Below are positions 33,311-43,937 of a stretch of DNA of 64,000 bases, one piece after another; position 1 is the first letter of the stretch; every line of letters starts with the position of its first letter. Below the pieces are notes generated by a model. The model ran no database searches. It was given only the letters and a program-made list of their open reading frames with translations, and was not told where the DNA came from. The position numbers were made by a program, and so were the translations under genes. This stretch comes from Simmondsia chinensis (Eukaryota; Streptophyta; Magnoliopsida; Caryophyllales; Simmondsiaceae): the NCBI GenBank assembly GCA_018398585.1, contig JAGTTD010000010.1:27010638-27074637 (forward strand), given 5' to 3'.

Positions 33311-34491
33311 AAAAAATCGGAGATTTTTGGCAAATTATCACAAATTTTAAAAAAATTTAGCAAAATATCATATTTTTAAAAATATTTAACAAACTATTAC
33401 AGTTTACTATAGCACAGTGGTTGCACGACGTACGGGACGTCGTACAGCAGCGTTGCACGACGTCCCGTACGGCGTGCAACAGTGCCCAGTATTATTATTA
33501 TTATTTTTTTAATTTTACATCTTTAAAATTTAAAAAAAATTAATAAAATTTCTTTTTAATTTAAATTATTTTAATTTTTAATTTTATAATTTAAATCACT
33601 AAATACATATACATTTTAAATTAAAAGGTATATGTATATTATTATTTGAACTACTAATAAGGAAGATATAAATGAGGGACACATTTAAATGAGCAGATGG
33701 TGATATGTATATTATTATTTAAACTATCTCATACAGAAATTATGGTATTATAATACTATTAATAAGGAAGATGTAAATGAGGGACACATTTAAATGAAGA
33801 GATGATGATGTTTCCAATAAAAAAAAATCACGAGTTTGTGCATTTGTATATTATTATTTGAACTCTTTTATTAGATACATTTAACTCAAAAACTAACATA
33901 TATGAATTTTTAAAATATATTTTATAAACTATGTGAAATAATTTTTTAGTTTTTGAGTTACATATATCTAATAAAATAATTCAAATAATAATATACAAAT
34001 GCATAAACTCGTGATTTTTTTTGTTGGAATCATCAACATCTCTTCATTTAAATGTGTCCCTCATTTATATCCTTCTTATTAATAGTATTATAATACCATA
34101 GTTCCTATATGAGATAGTTTAAATAATAATATACATATCACCATCTCTTCATTTAAATATGTCCCTCATTTATATCTTCCTTAGTAATAGTTTAAATAAT
34201 AATATACATATATATTTTAATTTAAAATATATATGTATTTAGTGATTCAAATTATAAAATTAAAAATTAAAATAATTTAAATTAAAAAGAAATTTTATTA
34301 ATTTTTTTTAAATTTTAAAGATGTAAAACTAAAAAAAAAAATTGGCCACTATTTGCACGACGTCTCGTACGTCGTGCAACCACTGTGCTACAGTAAACTG
34401 TGATAGTTTGCTAAATATTTTTAAAAATGTAATATTTTGCTAATTTTTTTATAAAATCTGTGATAATTTGCTAAAAAAGTCAAAAAATCGG
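33311..34491. mobile_element. Foldback element 1: 1.16-kb near-perfect palindrome with 10-bp TSD
   Basis: The left arm from 33321 and the right arm ending at 34481 are reverse complements over about 550 bp with few mismatches, meeting near 33920-33970. The ten bases aaaaaatcgg flank it exactly (33311-33320 and 34482-34491), a length typical of Mutator-like elements. The ends read AGATTTTTGGCAAATTATCAC and, complemented, GACTTTTTTAGCAAATTATCAC. Near each end lies a GC-rich block: 33421-33480 holds two versions of TTGCACGACGT..ACGTCGTGCAA, and 34360-34382 holds one. No protein is encoded. A transcript would fold into one long hairpin. Confidence 0.92.
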
Positions 34492-35614
34492 GGGTGGGGG
34501 AGGGCGATTACCATTAAAGAAAAGAAAGTGGGGAGTTAGTTTTTATTTTTAATTTTTAATTTTTTTCTTAATTAAATACTGAGAATAATTTTTTTTTTTT
34601 TTCTAAAAGATTTAAAATTTAAAATGGAAGGCCTCACATATTAGGAATAGGAGGGGGAAGTGACTTAAGAGAGTGAATAACTTGTAATTAAGATATAAGA
34701 ATATAATATATTAATTTTTGTTTGTAATGCTCTAAAAATTCATGTGACTTGACTTGACATAGTTATAAACTTCTGCTTAATATAATACGAGATTTTTTCC
34801 TGTATAATGCACAAGCAATATGTAATATAAAATTTTATTGTTCATTTTTAAAATTGGCAGTAACCGAACCTTGTAATTTGTAAATTTTACAAAAAACACA
34901 TTAGAGTCAAGATGGAATTCATTTTACTAGAAATTAAAAAACTATTGATAAATTAGTTTCATATCATATTTTTCTTCATTGTTCAGCCCTAACAATTCTG
35001 TTCGGATTCCCACATTTAAAGTATGTTGCTATTAGACCCATGCATTTACCATTGTACCTTTCTAGATGTTCCGGTTTTTCCTAGACAACTTATTTTAAAT
35101 TCATTTTTTAGTTTTAAAATGTTCTCTTTATCTTATGATCCTTATTAATATGTTTTATTTTAATTTTTAGACTGTTATGCTGCAAAGGTAGTTGGGTTTT
35201 AACATTTTATTATTTTTTATCTTTATTAAAGGCTCACATATGGCAAAGATTTAGGCTGGAACATTTTTTTTTTTTTTTTAGGCTAGAAGATTTAGGCTGG
35301 AACATATAGAGAGAAAAGGAACTTTTAATTAATAGATAGATAGATAGATTACAAATAGAACATATTTTTTTGAAATGAGTATATAACTTAATGCTTGAAT
35401 TCTTTTTTTTTTTTTATGATGCGATGTTGTCGTTGACTCTTCAATCATATATAACTAATACCATAGTGAAAATATAATTACTTTAAATATAATATTTTTA
35501 CATATAATTACATAAGAAATATACCATGTAATCTAAAAGATAAATGTAACCTTGACACGAGGGACCGAGATGGTCTTCATATATGTTATTATCTCTTCAC
35601 GATTGTGAATGTTA
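34492..35614. other. AT-rich spacer before copia element A
   Basis: A (GATA)n-type run (ATAGATAGATAGATAGAT) lies near 35333-35350. A short direct repeat of AGATTTAGGCTGGAACAT occurs at about 35250 and 35288, separated by a T-run. No gene seen. Confidence 0.55.
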
Positions 35615-35620
35615 GAGAAG

Positions 35621-35759
35621 TGTTAGACTATATTGTATAGGATTTATTATTGTATATATATGAGCCCAATGGGCCTGCCTTATATATGATGTAAAGCCCA
35701 TTACTGTTCTATAAATATACAAGAGGGCCACAGCATAATGTGCGCTTCGCATTCTTTCA
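35621..35759 (+). repeat. 5' LTR of copia A (139 bp)
   Basis: It begins TGTTAGAC and ends TTCTTTCA. A TATA box CTATAAATA is at 35709-35717. An LTR this short is unusual for a 4-kb copia element. Confidence 0.95.
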
Positions 35760-35773
35760 TGGTATCAGAGCTC
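35760..35773 (+). other. Primer-binding site of copia A
   Basis: TGGTATCAGAGCTC follows the LTR with no gap and is an exact match to the initiator tRNA-Met PBS. Confidence 0.92.
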
Positions 35774-37330
35774 TCCCGAGCCCTCTCGTAAAGGCAAACT
35801 CTAGCCTTCGTTTTCAATTTTCATTCCTTCAAAAAAAAAAAAAAAAAAAGGGGTTCGAAAACCCTAAACCCGTCGCGCCGCCACCCCTCCCCCAGCGGAC
35901 CGCCGCCACCCTAACCCTAATCCTCACACTTCTGGTCGCGCCGCCGAGAACCCTCACCCCTGTCCTCGCGTGCGAACACCTGTCGTCACTGTTCTCGTGC
36001 TCTCAACCGTGTCGCCACCCCGTCCTCACTGTCCGACCGCCTCCCTGTCGCGACGCCGGCCGCCGTTCAACCGTGTCCTCACTGTCCTCTCCCTCGTACC
36101 CCTGTCACCGACGGCCGCCGTCCACCGGTTTTTTAACATTATCAAGTGAAAATCAACCCTTGAGGTCACCAATAGCCGACGCAATGATTGGTTCTACTTC
36201 ACAACCCGGGCTACCTTTCTTCGGTACTCCTATTTATGGTGAGCATATGTTATATCCACCACTTTTTTATCCTGCAATTAATACTTATGTCACTGAATCT
36301 ACTTTCTATTCAGGGTTTGCATCTCCTCAAACTATTTTTCAATCTCTTACTGCTCATTCTACTCCTAAAGTTGATTTTTCTTGGATAATGGATAGTGGTG
36401 CATCGTCTCATATGACTAATAACCCCAGTTTGTTAATATCTCTTCGTCCTTATCATGGTTATGATAAAATATTAGTTGGTAATGGCGCTAGTTTATCGAT
36501 TGCTGGGATTGGATCTGGTTCTCTTATTACACCTGTTGGTCATTTTAATTTGCATAACGTCTTCTATGTTCCTGGTCTTTTCACTAATTTAATCTCTGTT
36601 CGTCAATTCTGTAAAGATAATTCTTGCCTTTTAGAATTTGACTCGGGTGGTTTCTCCATTAAAAATGCTAAAACGATGTCCCTCATTATTCGTTGTGCTA
36701 GCTCAGGGCCTCTTTTCCCTGTTCCTAAACCAAACTCAATCAGTCGCCCTGGTCAACCTGGACATCTAGTGGCATCCTCCCCACATGTTTCCCTAGTTGC
36801 TTCCAAACACAAACAATCTCTCTGGCATCGTCGACTTGGCCATCCCGGGGAGCCAGTCTTGTCAACTTTAGTTAAACAAAAATTTATATCTTGTTCGAGT
36901 TTTTCTGAGTCCAGTTTGTGTCATACTTGCCAACTCGGTAAGCACAGTCGTTTACCTTTTCAAGCGTCTGTAACTAGTACTTCGCGTCCTTTCGATATTG
37001 TTCATTCTGATGTATGGACACCACCTGTTATCAGTTTCAGTGGTTTTAAGTATTATTTGCTATTATTGGATGATTATTCTCATTTTGTGTGGATTTATCC
37101 TATGCGTGCCAAATCTGAGGTTTTTGACCTGTTTGTTCAGTTTCGTAATCTTGTGTTGAATCAATTTGGCGTGGAAATCAAGAATTTTCAATGTGATAAT
37201 GGCACTGAATATATCAACCGTGACTTTAATGGTCTTTTTTGCAAAGGAGCATTCTCAGTAGGGTTTCCTGCCCTCACACCTCCCAACAGAATGGGAAAGC
37301 TGAACGCATGCATCGTACTATTGGTAACAT
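35774..37330 (+). pseudogene. Copia A: leader, protease, GAG_pre-integrase, integrase first half
   Basis: An open frame of about 500 codons spans the region. The first 130 residues are Pro/Arg/Ser-rich and translate the C-rich leader; no gag domain is present, so the true start is uncertain (an ATG at 36184 is possible). Then follow the aspartic protease WIMDSGASSHM (about 36382-36417), GAG-pre-integrase LWHRRLGHP (about 36820), HSDVW with the first catalytic Asp (about 37003), LLLDDYSHFVWIYPM and QCDNGTEY with the second Asp (about 37189-37212). The frame shifts at about 37240-37260, before the catalytic Glu. Confidence 0.85.
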
Positions 37331-37960
37331 GATGCATTCCCTTTTATTTCAAGCCTGTATGCCTTTGGAATTTTGGGTTAAAGCAGTTTCTGTTGCAGTT
37401 CATACTATTAATCGCCTACCATCTACCTCTATTAAGAAAAAGATCCCTTTTCACCGTTTATATAAGCAGAGAGTTAATTATGATCATCTTCGGGTTTTTG
37501 GTAGTGCCTGCTATCCTAATCTGAGTGCCACCGCCTCTCACAAACTTGCTCCGCGCTCTACTTTATGTGTCTTCTTGAGCTATCCACCAAATCACAAGGG
37601 TTACAAATGTCTGGATCTTTCTACTAATAAAGTTATTATTTCGAGGCATGTTGTTTTTGATGAAGCAGATTTTTCATTTGCACGATTGGGCACTCTCTCT
37701 CAAAATATGATGACCCGGCTTCAACAAATTTTCTCTTCCCCGCTTGCGTCTTCCCCATTCGCGGGCCTCACTCCACCGCACCTGCCACCTCCTGCGGCGG
37801 CACCTGCAACAACCGCCACCCCTCCCCTTGCACCACCGGGGTCCCCTGCGGCCCCGTCACCCGTCGCTGCAGCCGCCCCTACGGCCCTGTCACCCACCAC
37901 CGCTGTGCCGCCCCCTACTTCCTGTATTCATCCTATGGTGACTCGTGACTCGTGCTCGTG
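37239..37960 (+). pseudogene. Copia A: integrase second half and Pro/Ala linker
   Basis: In the next frame the integrase continues with SCPHTSQQNGKAERMHRTIG (third catalytic residue, Glu), LEFWVKAVSVAVHTINRLPS, LRVFGSACYPNLS and ISRHVVFDEADFSFA. Then comes a Pro/Ala-rich linker (37740-37920) as usual between integrase and RT. A second frameshift lies near 37945-37970. Confidence 0.88.
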
Positions 37961-39606
37961 CTGGTATTGTCAAGCCTCTTCTCAAGCCTTCTATGATTAC
38001 TCATAGCTCTTTGTCTGAGGTACCTTTTTCTTATAAGCAGGCCCTTACTGATGATAATTGGAAGCATGCCATGCTTGAGGAATATAATGCCCTCATTCGT
38101 AATAACACATGGGATCTTGTTCCTCCATCCCCTCATGGTAACATTGTTGGCTCCAAGTGGGTTTTTCATATTAAACAAACATCTACAGGTCAGATTGAAC
38201 GCTATAAAGCACGGTTGGTTGCTCAGGGTTTTACACAGCGATATGGCATTGAGTACGATGAAACTTTCAGTCCCGTTGTTAAACCTGCTACTGTTCGTAT
38301 TGTTCTGACTATTGCCGCCTCTCGTCACTGGCCTATTCATCAGCTCGATGTCAAAAATGCTTTTCTTAATGGTACACTTAATGAAGAGGTCTACATGAAG
38401 CAACCGCCAGGTTTCATCAGTTCTCAGTATCCTGATCATGTTTGTAAGCTTCGTAAGTCTCTTTATGGTCTCAAACAGGCACCTCGTGCCTGGTACACTC
38501 GTTTTGCTACCTTTTTACAAAAATTGGGCTTCCGCAGCTGTAAGTTTGATTCCTCTTTTTTCGTCTTATATCGTGGAAATGACATGGCTATATTACTGGT
38601 ATATGTTGATGATATCGTTCTCACTGCCTCTTCTCATTCAGTACTTCACGGCCTACTTCGCTCTCTTAGATCTGAGTTTGACATGACTGAATTGGGGCGT
38701 CTGAATTACTTTCTCGGCATCTCCGTATCTCACTTATCTACAGGGTTGTTCTTGTCTCAGTCTAAATATGCACATGATCTCTTGGACCGAGCAAACATGC
38801 TTTCTTGTAAGCCTGTTGTCACACCTACGGATTCCAAATCCAAGCTTTCTTTCGAAGACGGCGAACTCATGACTGATCCCACACTATACAGGTCTATTGT
38901 TGGTGCTCTTCAATATCTCACCTTCACTCGTCCTGACATTTCTTACGCCGTTCAACAGGTCTGTCTATTTATGCATGCTCCACGATCGTCACACTGGATG
39001 GCTGTTAAGCGCATCCTTCGGTATATCAAGGGCACTGTTGATCATGGTCTGACTATCTCTTCGACTCGTCTTGACCAACTTATAGCTTACTCTGATGCTG
39101 ATTGGGCTGGATGCCCTGACACTCGCCGTTCTACTTCTGGTTTCTGTGTTTTTCTCGGAAGCAACATTCTCTCCTGGTCCTCCAAGCGCCAGCCCACTGT
39201 CTCTCGTTCTAGTGCTGAGGCTGAATATCGTGCAGTATCCAATGCCGTTTCAGAATGTTGTTGGCTCCGTTCTCTCCTCAGTGAGTCGGGCCTCCTTCTT
39301 CCACGGGCTACCTTGGTCTATTGTGACAATGTCTCTGCTATGTATCTGTCTACCAACTCCGTTCAGCATATTCGTACGAAATATGTCGAGATTGACATCC
39401 ATTTTGTTCGCGAGCGTGTCCAGATGGGTTTTGTTCGGGTGCTTCATATTCCTTCCTCTCAGCAAATTGCTGATATTTTTACAAAGAATCTTCCGCGCGC
39501 TCTTTTTCTGCTTTTTAAGTCCAACCTTCGCATTTGTTTACCCCTTGCTTCAGTTGAGGGGGGTGTTAGACTATATTGTATAGGACTTATTATTGTATAT
39601 ATCTGA
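37961..39606 (+). pseudogene. Copia A: reverse transcriptase and RNase H
   Basis: The open frame gives NTWDLVPPSPHGNIVGSKWV, RYKARLVAQGFTQRYGIEYD, HQLDVKNAFLNG, KSLYGLKQAPRAWY and the active site LVYVDDIVLTAS (YVDD at 38602-38613). RNase H follows: [47 protein letters not shown] and ADIFTKNLP. All key motifs are intact across about 520 codons, and the stop falls inside the 3' LTR. By itself this frame looks nearly undamaged. Confidence 0.92.
39553..39563 (+). other. Polypurine tract of copia A
   Basis: The sequence TTGAGGGGGG lies directly before the 3' LTR start TGTTAGAC at 39564. Confidence 0.85.
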
Positions 39607-39702
39607 GCCCAATGGACCTGCCTTGTATATGATGTAAAGCCCATTACTGCTCTATAAATATACAAGAGGGCCACAGCATAATGTGCGCTTCTCATTCTTT
39701 CA
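39564..39702 (+). repeat. 3' LTR of copia A (139 bp)
   Basis: Same length as the 5' LTR with about six substitutions by eye. It is followed by the target duplication agaag. Confidence 0.95.
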
Positions 39703-39707
39703 AGAAG

Positions 39708-39919
39708 CAATTGCGAAATTGACTATTTATATGTTTTGAGAAATTTAAAATTTAAAAGATGCATAACCATAGGAAAACAGAATGGAGTCATGTGGCTTGA
39801 GAGAATTTTTTTTGGGGGGGGGGGGGGGGGGGGCAGTATCGGAGAAAAATTAGATAGTTTTAAAATTATTTATTACAATTAGATTTTAATTTTTTAATCA
39901 TAATTTAAATTTTGAGGAG
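39708..39919. other. Short spacer with a G-run
   Basis: A run of about 18 G lies near 39815-39833, after which the sequence becomes AT-rich. No gene. Confidence 0.5.
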
Positions 39920-40657
39920 TAACAGCTAGGAGTGTTCAAAAAAATTTGTAACCAAAATATCGAACCGAAATTTCGAACTATCGACCCGAAAAATATGGTT
40001 AACCGTAACGAATTTTCAGTTCGGTTAACCGAACCGAATAAATTTGCGGTATTTCAAGACGGTAACGGTTAGTGATTTTGTCCATTCCGGTTTACCGAAT
40101 TACCGAAATAATATATATTATGTATATATTTTTACATATTCGTAATATTATATTATTTACTAAGTATATTTTTGTACCATATAAGTAACTACTATATAAT
40201 ATAAGACCAACTTTATCTTTTTTCCCCAATTAATCTCCTATCATAGAGTTATCGTGCCTTATTGGTATATCTCAAATACTAATTAAGCACTACTTTGCAA
40301 CAATCAAGTACTATTAGTTTGCCGCATGCTGGTTAAAATGATATATTAATATTTAATTTTTTAGAATTAGATTATAGACTCGTAATTTGTTGAGTATTCT
40401 CAAGTTTAAAGTATTTTTTGAACATTTAGAAACCATTAAGGAGATAGATCATATAACATAAAAGAGGCACTGTATTATTTTTTCGGTTATCGGTTAACCG
40501 ACATAACCGAACCGAATTACCGATTTACCGAGAGTAGGTTAACCGGTCTTTTCGGTTACAGTAACGATTAGAGATTTTTGAGTATTTTGGTTATGGTTAA
40601 CCGAACCGAAATACTTTTCGGTGCGGTTAACCGAACCATGAACACACCTACCAGCTA
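39920..40657. mobile_element. MITE with CCGAACCG motifs (720 bp), hAT-like
   Basis: The ends are GGAGTGTTCA at 39929 and, complemented, GGTGTGTTCA at 40648. They are flanked by taacagcta (39920-39928) and taccagcta (40649-40657), an 8-9-bp duplication with one mismatch. Both subterminal regions are crowded with TTCGGTTAACCGAACCG-like palindromic phrases (39966-40105 and 40482-40635), while the middle is AT-rich. It has no coding capacity. Confidence 0.75.
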
Positions 40658-41385
40658 GATTTCTAGATATAAATTATTATATAAAATAATTTTAGTTTAT
40701 AAATTTATTTATTTAACAATTTGTCATTTAATTCTGAATTTTATTACCACTATACTATAATAAGTATAATAAGTAGGAGAGAGAGAATTATTTTATTTAA
40801 AATTTAAAATTATGTATATAAAATAATTTTTATATGTAAATTTATTTGTTTAACTATTTATACTAAAATAATAACAATAATATATATAAATTATTTTAAT
40901 TTTTGAACAAAAATTGAACCATGTATATTTTTAATAAATAATCACACAAACAAATATATATTAAAATTATTTTATATAACAATTTAAATTATTAATAATT
41001 TTTTAATAAATATAAATTATATATAAATATATTATATATATATAAATATAAATATAAATAAAAAATATACTTTTTTTATTTTTGGCTGTACCTATGTGCT
41101 TTGAGCGCTGCGCTCGATCTTTGCCCATTTTATATATATGCACTTTTTGAATTGACCTTAAATTTAGCTATTAACAAATATATACATGTATAAGAATTAA
41201 TATATTTACTGATATTATAATATAATATAATTATATAATATATACATATAACCTAAATACTTCACTTGTCAAAATGGTTCACAAATTATACTTAAGGCCT
41301 AAACTTATAATGCTTATATTTATCGAATTTATACTCAACAACATATACTTGCACTTTTTAATATCAAAACCTAAACTCAATAAAC
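40658..41385. other. AT-rich spacer, no gene seen
   Basis: It contains TATATAA-type repeats (for example 41020-41065) and long A/T runs. No supported feature. Confidence 0.5.
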
Positions 41386-41388
41386 TTA

Positions 41389-41420
41389 ACTAGGTTTATC
41401 CCGTACGATGTGCAAATAAT
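41389..41420 (-). mobile_element. Helitron-like 3' terminus, degraded (weak candidate)
   Basis: A-CTAG-GTTTAT-CCCGTACGATGTGC resembles the better-preserved termini at 59792 and 62421 (CTAG, 6-8 bases, hairpin CCGTGC..GCACGG), but the stem no longer pairs fully. Confidence 0.25.
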
Positions 41421-42250
41421 TTCTGTTTCTTACATTTCTTTATAGGTATCTTTTTTCTTGATCTTTCTAATCGTCATTACTTATTCATAGTGAGTTATTG
41501 TTTAAAAAAAAAAATTTGAATCCCATGTTCACCAAATGTTTATAATCTATGACATATATTAGTATAAGATTTGTTATATGATAAAAAAAAACACTTAACT
41601 ACAACATTTTATGATAAAAAAAAAAAAACAGAAGTCAAATAACATAATTAAAAAACCCTCAACAACGCCAACATCCCCAGAGCACTTCTTTTATCAGACT
41701 CGAACAAAAACCACATCAATAGCAGCAGCCTTTGTCACCGAGGCCTAGCTTGCATAGACATCAAGCTTCACCCAAGCAGCATCCGGCTTATCCCACAGAA
41801 CCGAATCAGTACTCCCCATCTAGATAGAGGGTTGGGATGACATCGTCCACATCAACATCTCCACAAGCTTCTACATGAGATTGAAACTGAGCAATATTTG
41901 CAAAACGAAAGAATGAGAATATCAACTAAAGCATTCAAAGAACTTGCAATTTTTAAATTTGGTCAAATGATATTTATTTACATCAAACACTACTTGAAGC
42001 ATAATTTTAAAAAAATTACTACGAAAAATTAATTAAATCACCTAGTTAGGATAGTCTCTTAGCCTGTTGATTCCTACCGCATCGACATCTTGAATTAGGT
42101 CTTGATTATTATTTTCCACCTAGACACATCCTTACCATTGATAATTCTGTACCAAACAGATGATGCAATCGAGATGTTCCTGATTTGATATGAATAATAC
42201 CCTTTCTCTTAGTAGTAAAATAAGACACTCTTTTTCAAGGGCAATATTGG
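41421..42250. other. Non-coding or decayed DNA
   Basis: No complete frame. A minus-strand reading near 41750-41830 (LWDKPDAAWVKLDVYA) faintly resembles the start of a plant RNase H-like domain ('WxxPxxGWVKLNxDG'), but it is too short and broken to annotate. Confidence 0.35.
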
Positions 42251-42251
42251 T

Positions 42252-42610
42252 CTAATATCGCATGTCTAAATTGTTTATCCGCTCAGCACCAGCATGCTGA
42301 CGGTTTAAAAGTTCTACAAGCACAGAAAAGTTATTGCCCTCCAAACTATGCTGATCGATCAACCTCACTTGATTAGCTATATCAATTTTCATCTGCTGAA
42401 GTTCATTAAGGTCAGCATGATAAGTCTGGATGCTCAAGCGATAACCGTTATAGCGATTAAGCAACTCTATTCTCCTAATATTGATGTCTTCAGCCTACCA
42501 AGACAAAACAAAAATTAATATATAATATAAACGGATTAACCCATACGAACAAGAAGAATTAGAAGTTAGAACACTAACCACATTCGCCATACCACCGGCA
42601 CGAACAACAA
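42252..42610 (-). pseudogene. Unrecognised small spliced gene-like fragment
   Basis: On the minus strand a 79-codon exon (42495-42252) starts after TTTTGTCTTGGTAG, a good splice acceptor. It reads AEDINIRRIELLNRYNGYRL, then QMKIDIANQVRLIDQ and HAGAERINNLDMRY followed by a stop. About 90 bp upstream a short ATGGCGAATGTG is followed by GTTAGT, a possible donor, and would join in frame as MANV. The product would be about 83 residues, Leu/Asn/Gln-rich and probably helical. The family was not recognised. It could be the last exons of a decayed host gene or part of an unknown element. Confidence 0.35.
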
Positions 42611-42869
42611 GCAACCTTGTTCAAATCGACCTTTATGGAAGCAACTCTGTTGGTACAAAAACCAAACCAAGATCTCATAACTTCAACTTTAAAACCGACA
42701 TTAGCAAACTCAGACTTAAACTTTGCTTGTTAAACATTTATCTTGTTAAAGTTCACCAAATGTTGAGTGATTTTAGGATCTTTGAAAACATTGACAAAGT
42801 GCTGCCTAGATTTGAGATTAAGCTTACAAACGATGATAGAAATAACAATCGAAATGACATAGAGAGAAC

Positions 42870-43011
42870 ACAACGATTTACGTGGTTCGGCCCTAACAGG
42901 CTTACTTCACTGTTCCCCTACTATTAGGGAGCTCTACTTTTATTATTACAAACGAATAAGTTATAATCGATACATTTATAAGGCGTTTTATATCAAAACC
43001 TAAGCTATTAA
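42870..43011. repeat. Left copy of a flanking direct repeat
   Basis: About 80-140 bp here recur, imperfectly, at 46289-46396 on the other side of the LTR element (shared TTTTATTATTACAAAC, GTTATAATC and ATACATTTA). The stretch begins GATTTACGTGGTTCGGCCC, a phrase common at LTR ends. It is too long to be a target duplication. Confidence 0.6.
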
Positions 43012-43136
43012 TGATATGATCCCAAATTAAGTATTTAGGTGTGTTTAATATTATAATAGTTCAATAGTATGTTTAGTGGGCCCCACCTAGAGTGGGCTTT
43101 AGTCTATAAATAAGAGATATGTATTCTCAAATGAAT

Positions 43137-43817
43137 TAAGGACCCGTTTGAAATTGTTTTGAAAAAATTGCTTTTTTCAGAAGAACTTTTTGTAAAAACA
43201 CTTTTGTAAAAAATGTTGTTTCAAATAAGTAGTTTGTGTTTAGCCAACCAGTAAAGAAACACTTATAAGAATTACTAGAAATAACACTAACCGAAGTCTT
43301 TTATGGTTGAAAAAATACTCATAATCATTCTAAATATTTAATATATTTTTTAAATATTTAAAATATTTTTTATTATTTAAACATTTTCTAAATACATAAA
43401 TATTTCATAAATATTTAAAATATTTTTTTAAATAATTAAAATATTTTTTTAAACTATTTAAAACACTTTCTAAATATCATAAATAAATTATTAATTATTA
43501 AAATATTTATTTTATATTTAATATATTTTTTAAAATATATAAACTATTTTTAAAATATATAAATTATTTTTCAAATATATTAGTAAATTTTAGAGTACCT
43601 GAAATAAAATTTTTCAATTATTTAATTTTTATTTCTATTTTAAAAAATAAGCACTAAACTTTTACTTCTACATGTCAGCAACAAAACTGCTTCTGCTGTA
43701 AATAAAAAGCACTTATTTGTACTTGCCAAACACCCTACAAATTCTAAAAAAGTGCTTTTTCACAAAGAAAAGCAATTTTTTCCCCCCTACAAATAAGCAA
43801 TGCAAACCAGGCACTAA
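43137..43817. mobile_element. Harbinger/Tourist-like MITE (675 bp) in the LTR, TSD taa
   Basis: The insert 43140-43814 begins GGACCCGTTTGAAATTG and ends, complemented, GTGCCTGGTTTGCATTG. It is flanked by taa on both sides (43137-43139 and 43815-43817). The partner LTR at about 46190-46210 reads straight through AAATTAAGCAAATAAAATATG with a single taa, preserving the empty site. The interior is AT-rich with AAATATTT repeats and no transposase. Confidence 0.9.
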
Positions 43818-43908
43818 GCAAAAGAAATATTATCCTTTGCTTTCCTCTCTTATTCCTTACTTTTATTATTTTAATACTTTTCTTGAATTTATTATAGGTT
43901 CCTACTAT

Positions 43909-43920
43909 TAGTATCAGAGC
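43909..43920 (+). other. Primer-binding site of LTR element 1
   Basis: TAGTATCAGAGC is one base from the tRNA-Met PBS TGGTATCAGAGC, directly behind the LTR. Confidence 0.75.
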
Positions 43921-43937
43921 TCATCGGTGCTTGAAAC

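Larger units (their letters stand above)
35616..39707 (+). mobile_element. Ty1/copia element A, full length with short LTRs, gag deleted
   Basis: The element 35621-39702 is 4,082 bp. It has 139-bp LTRs at both ends and the exact 5-bp duplication agaag (35616-35620 and 39703-39707). Order: LTR, PBS, leader, protease, GAG-pre-integrase, integrase, RT, RNase H, polypurine tract, LTR. The gag capsid and zinc-knuckle region is missing between the leader and the protease, and two frameshifts split pol. The LTRs differ at about 6 of 139 positions by eye. Confidence 0.95.

Noticed and set aside
37933..38439. 168-codon minus-strand frame
   Set aside because: Antisense shadow of the well-supported copia A reverse transcriptase.
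39095..39583. 162-codon plus-strand frame
   Set aside because: Out-of-frame shadow of copia A RNase H; Leu/Ser/Phe-rich with no domain.
41700..41900. RNase H-like host fragment on the minus strand
   Set aside because: Only one phrase (WVKLDVYA) resembles the family and stops surround it.
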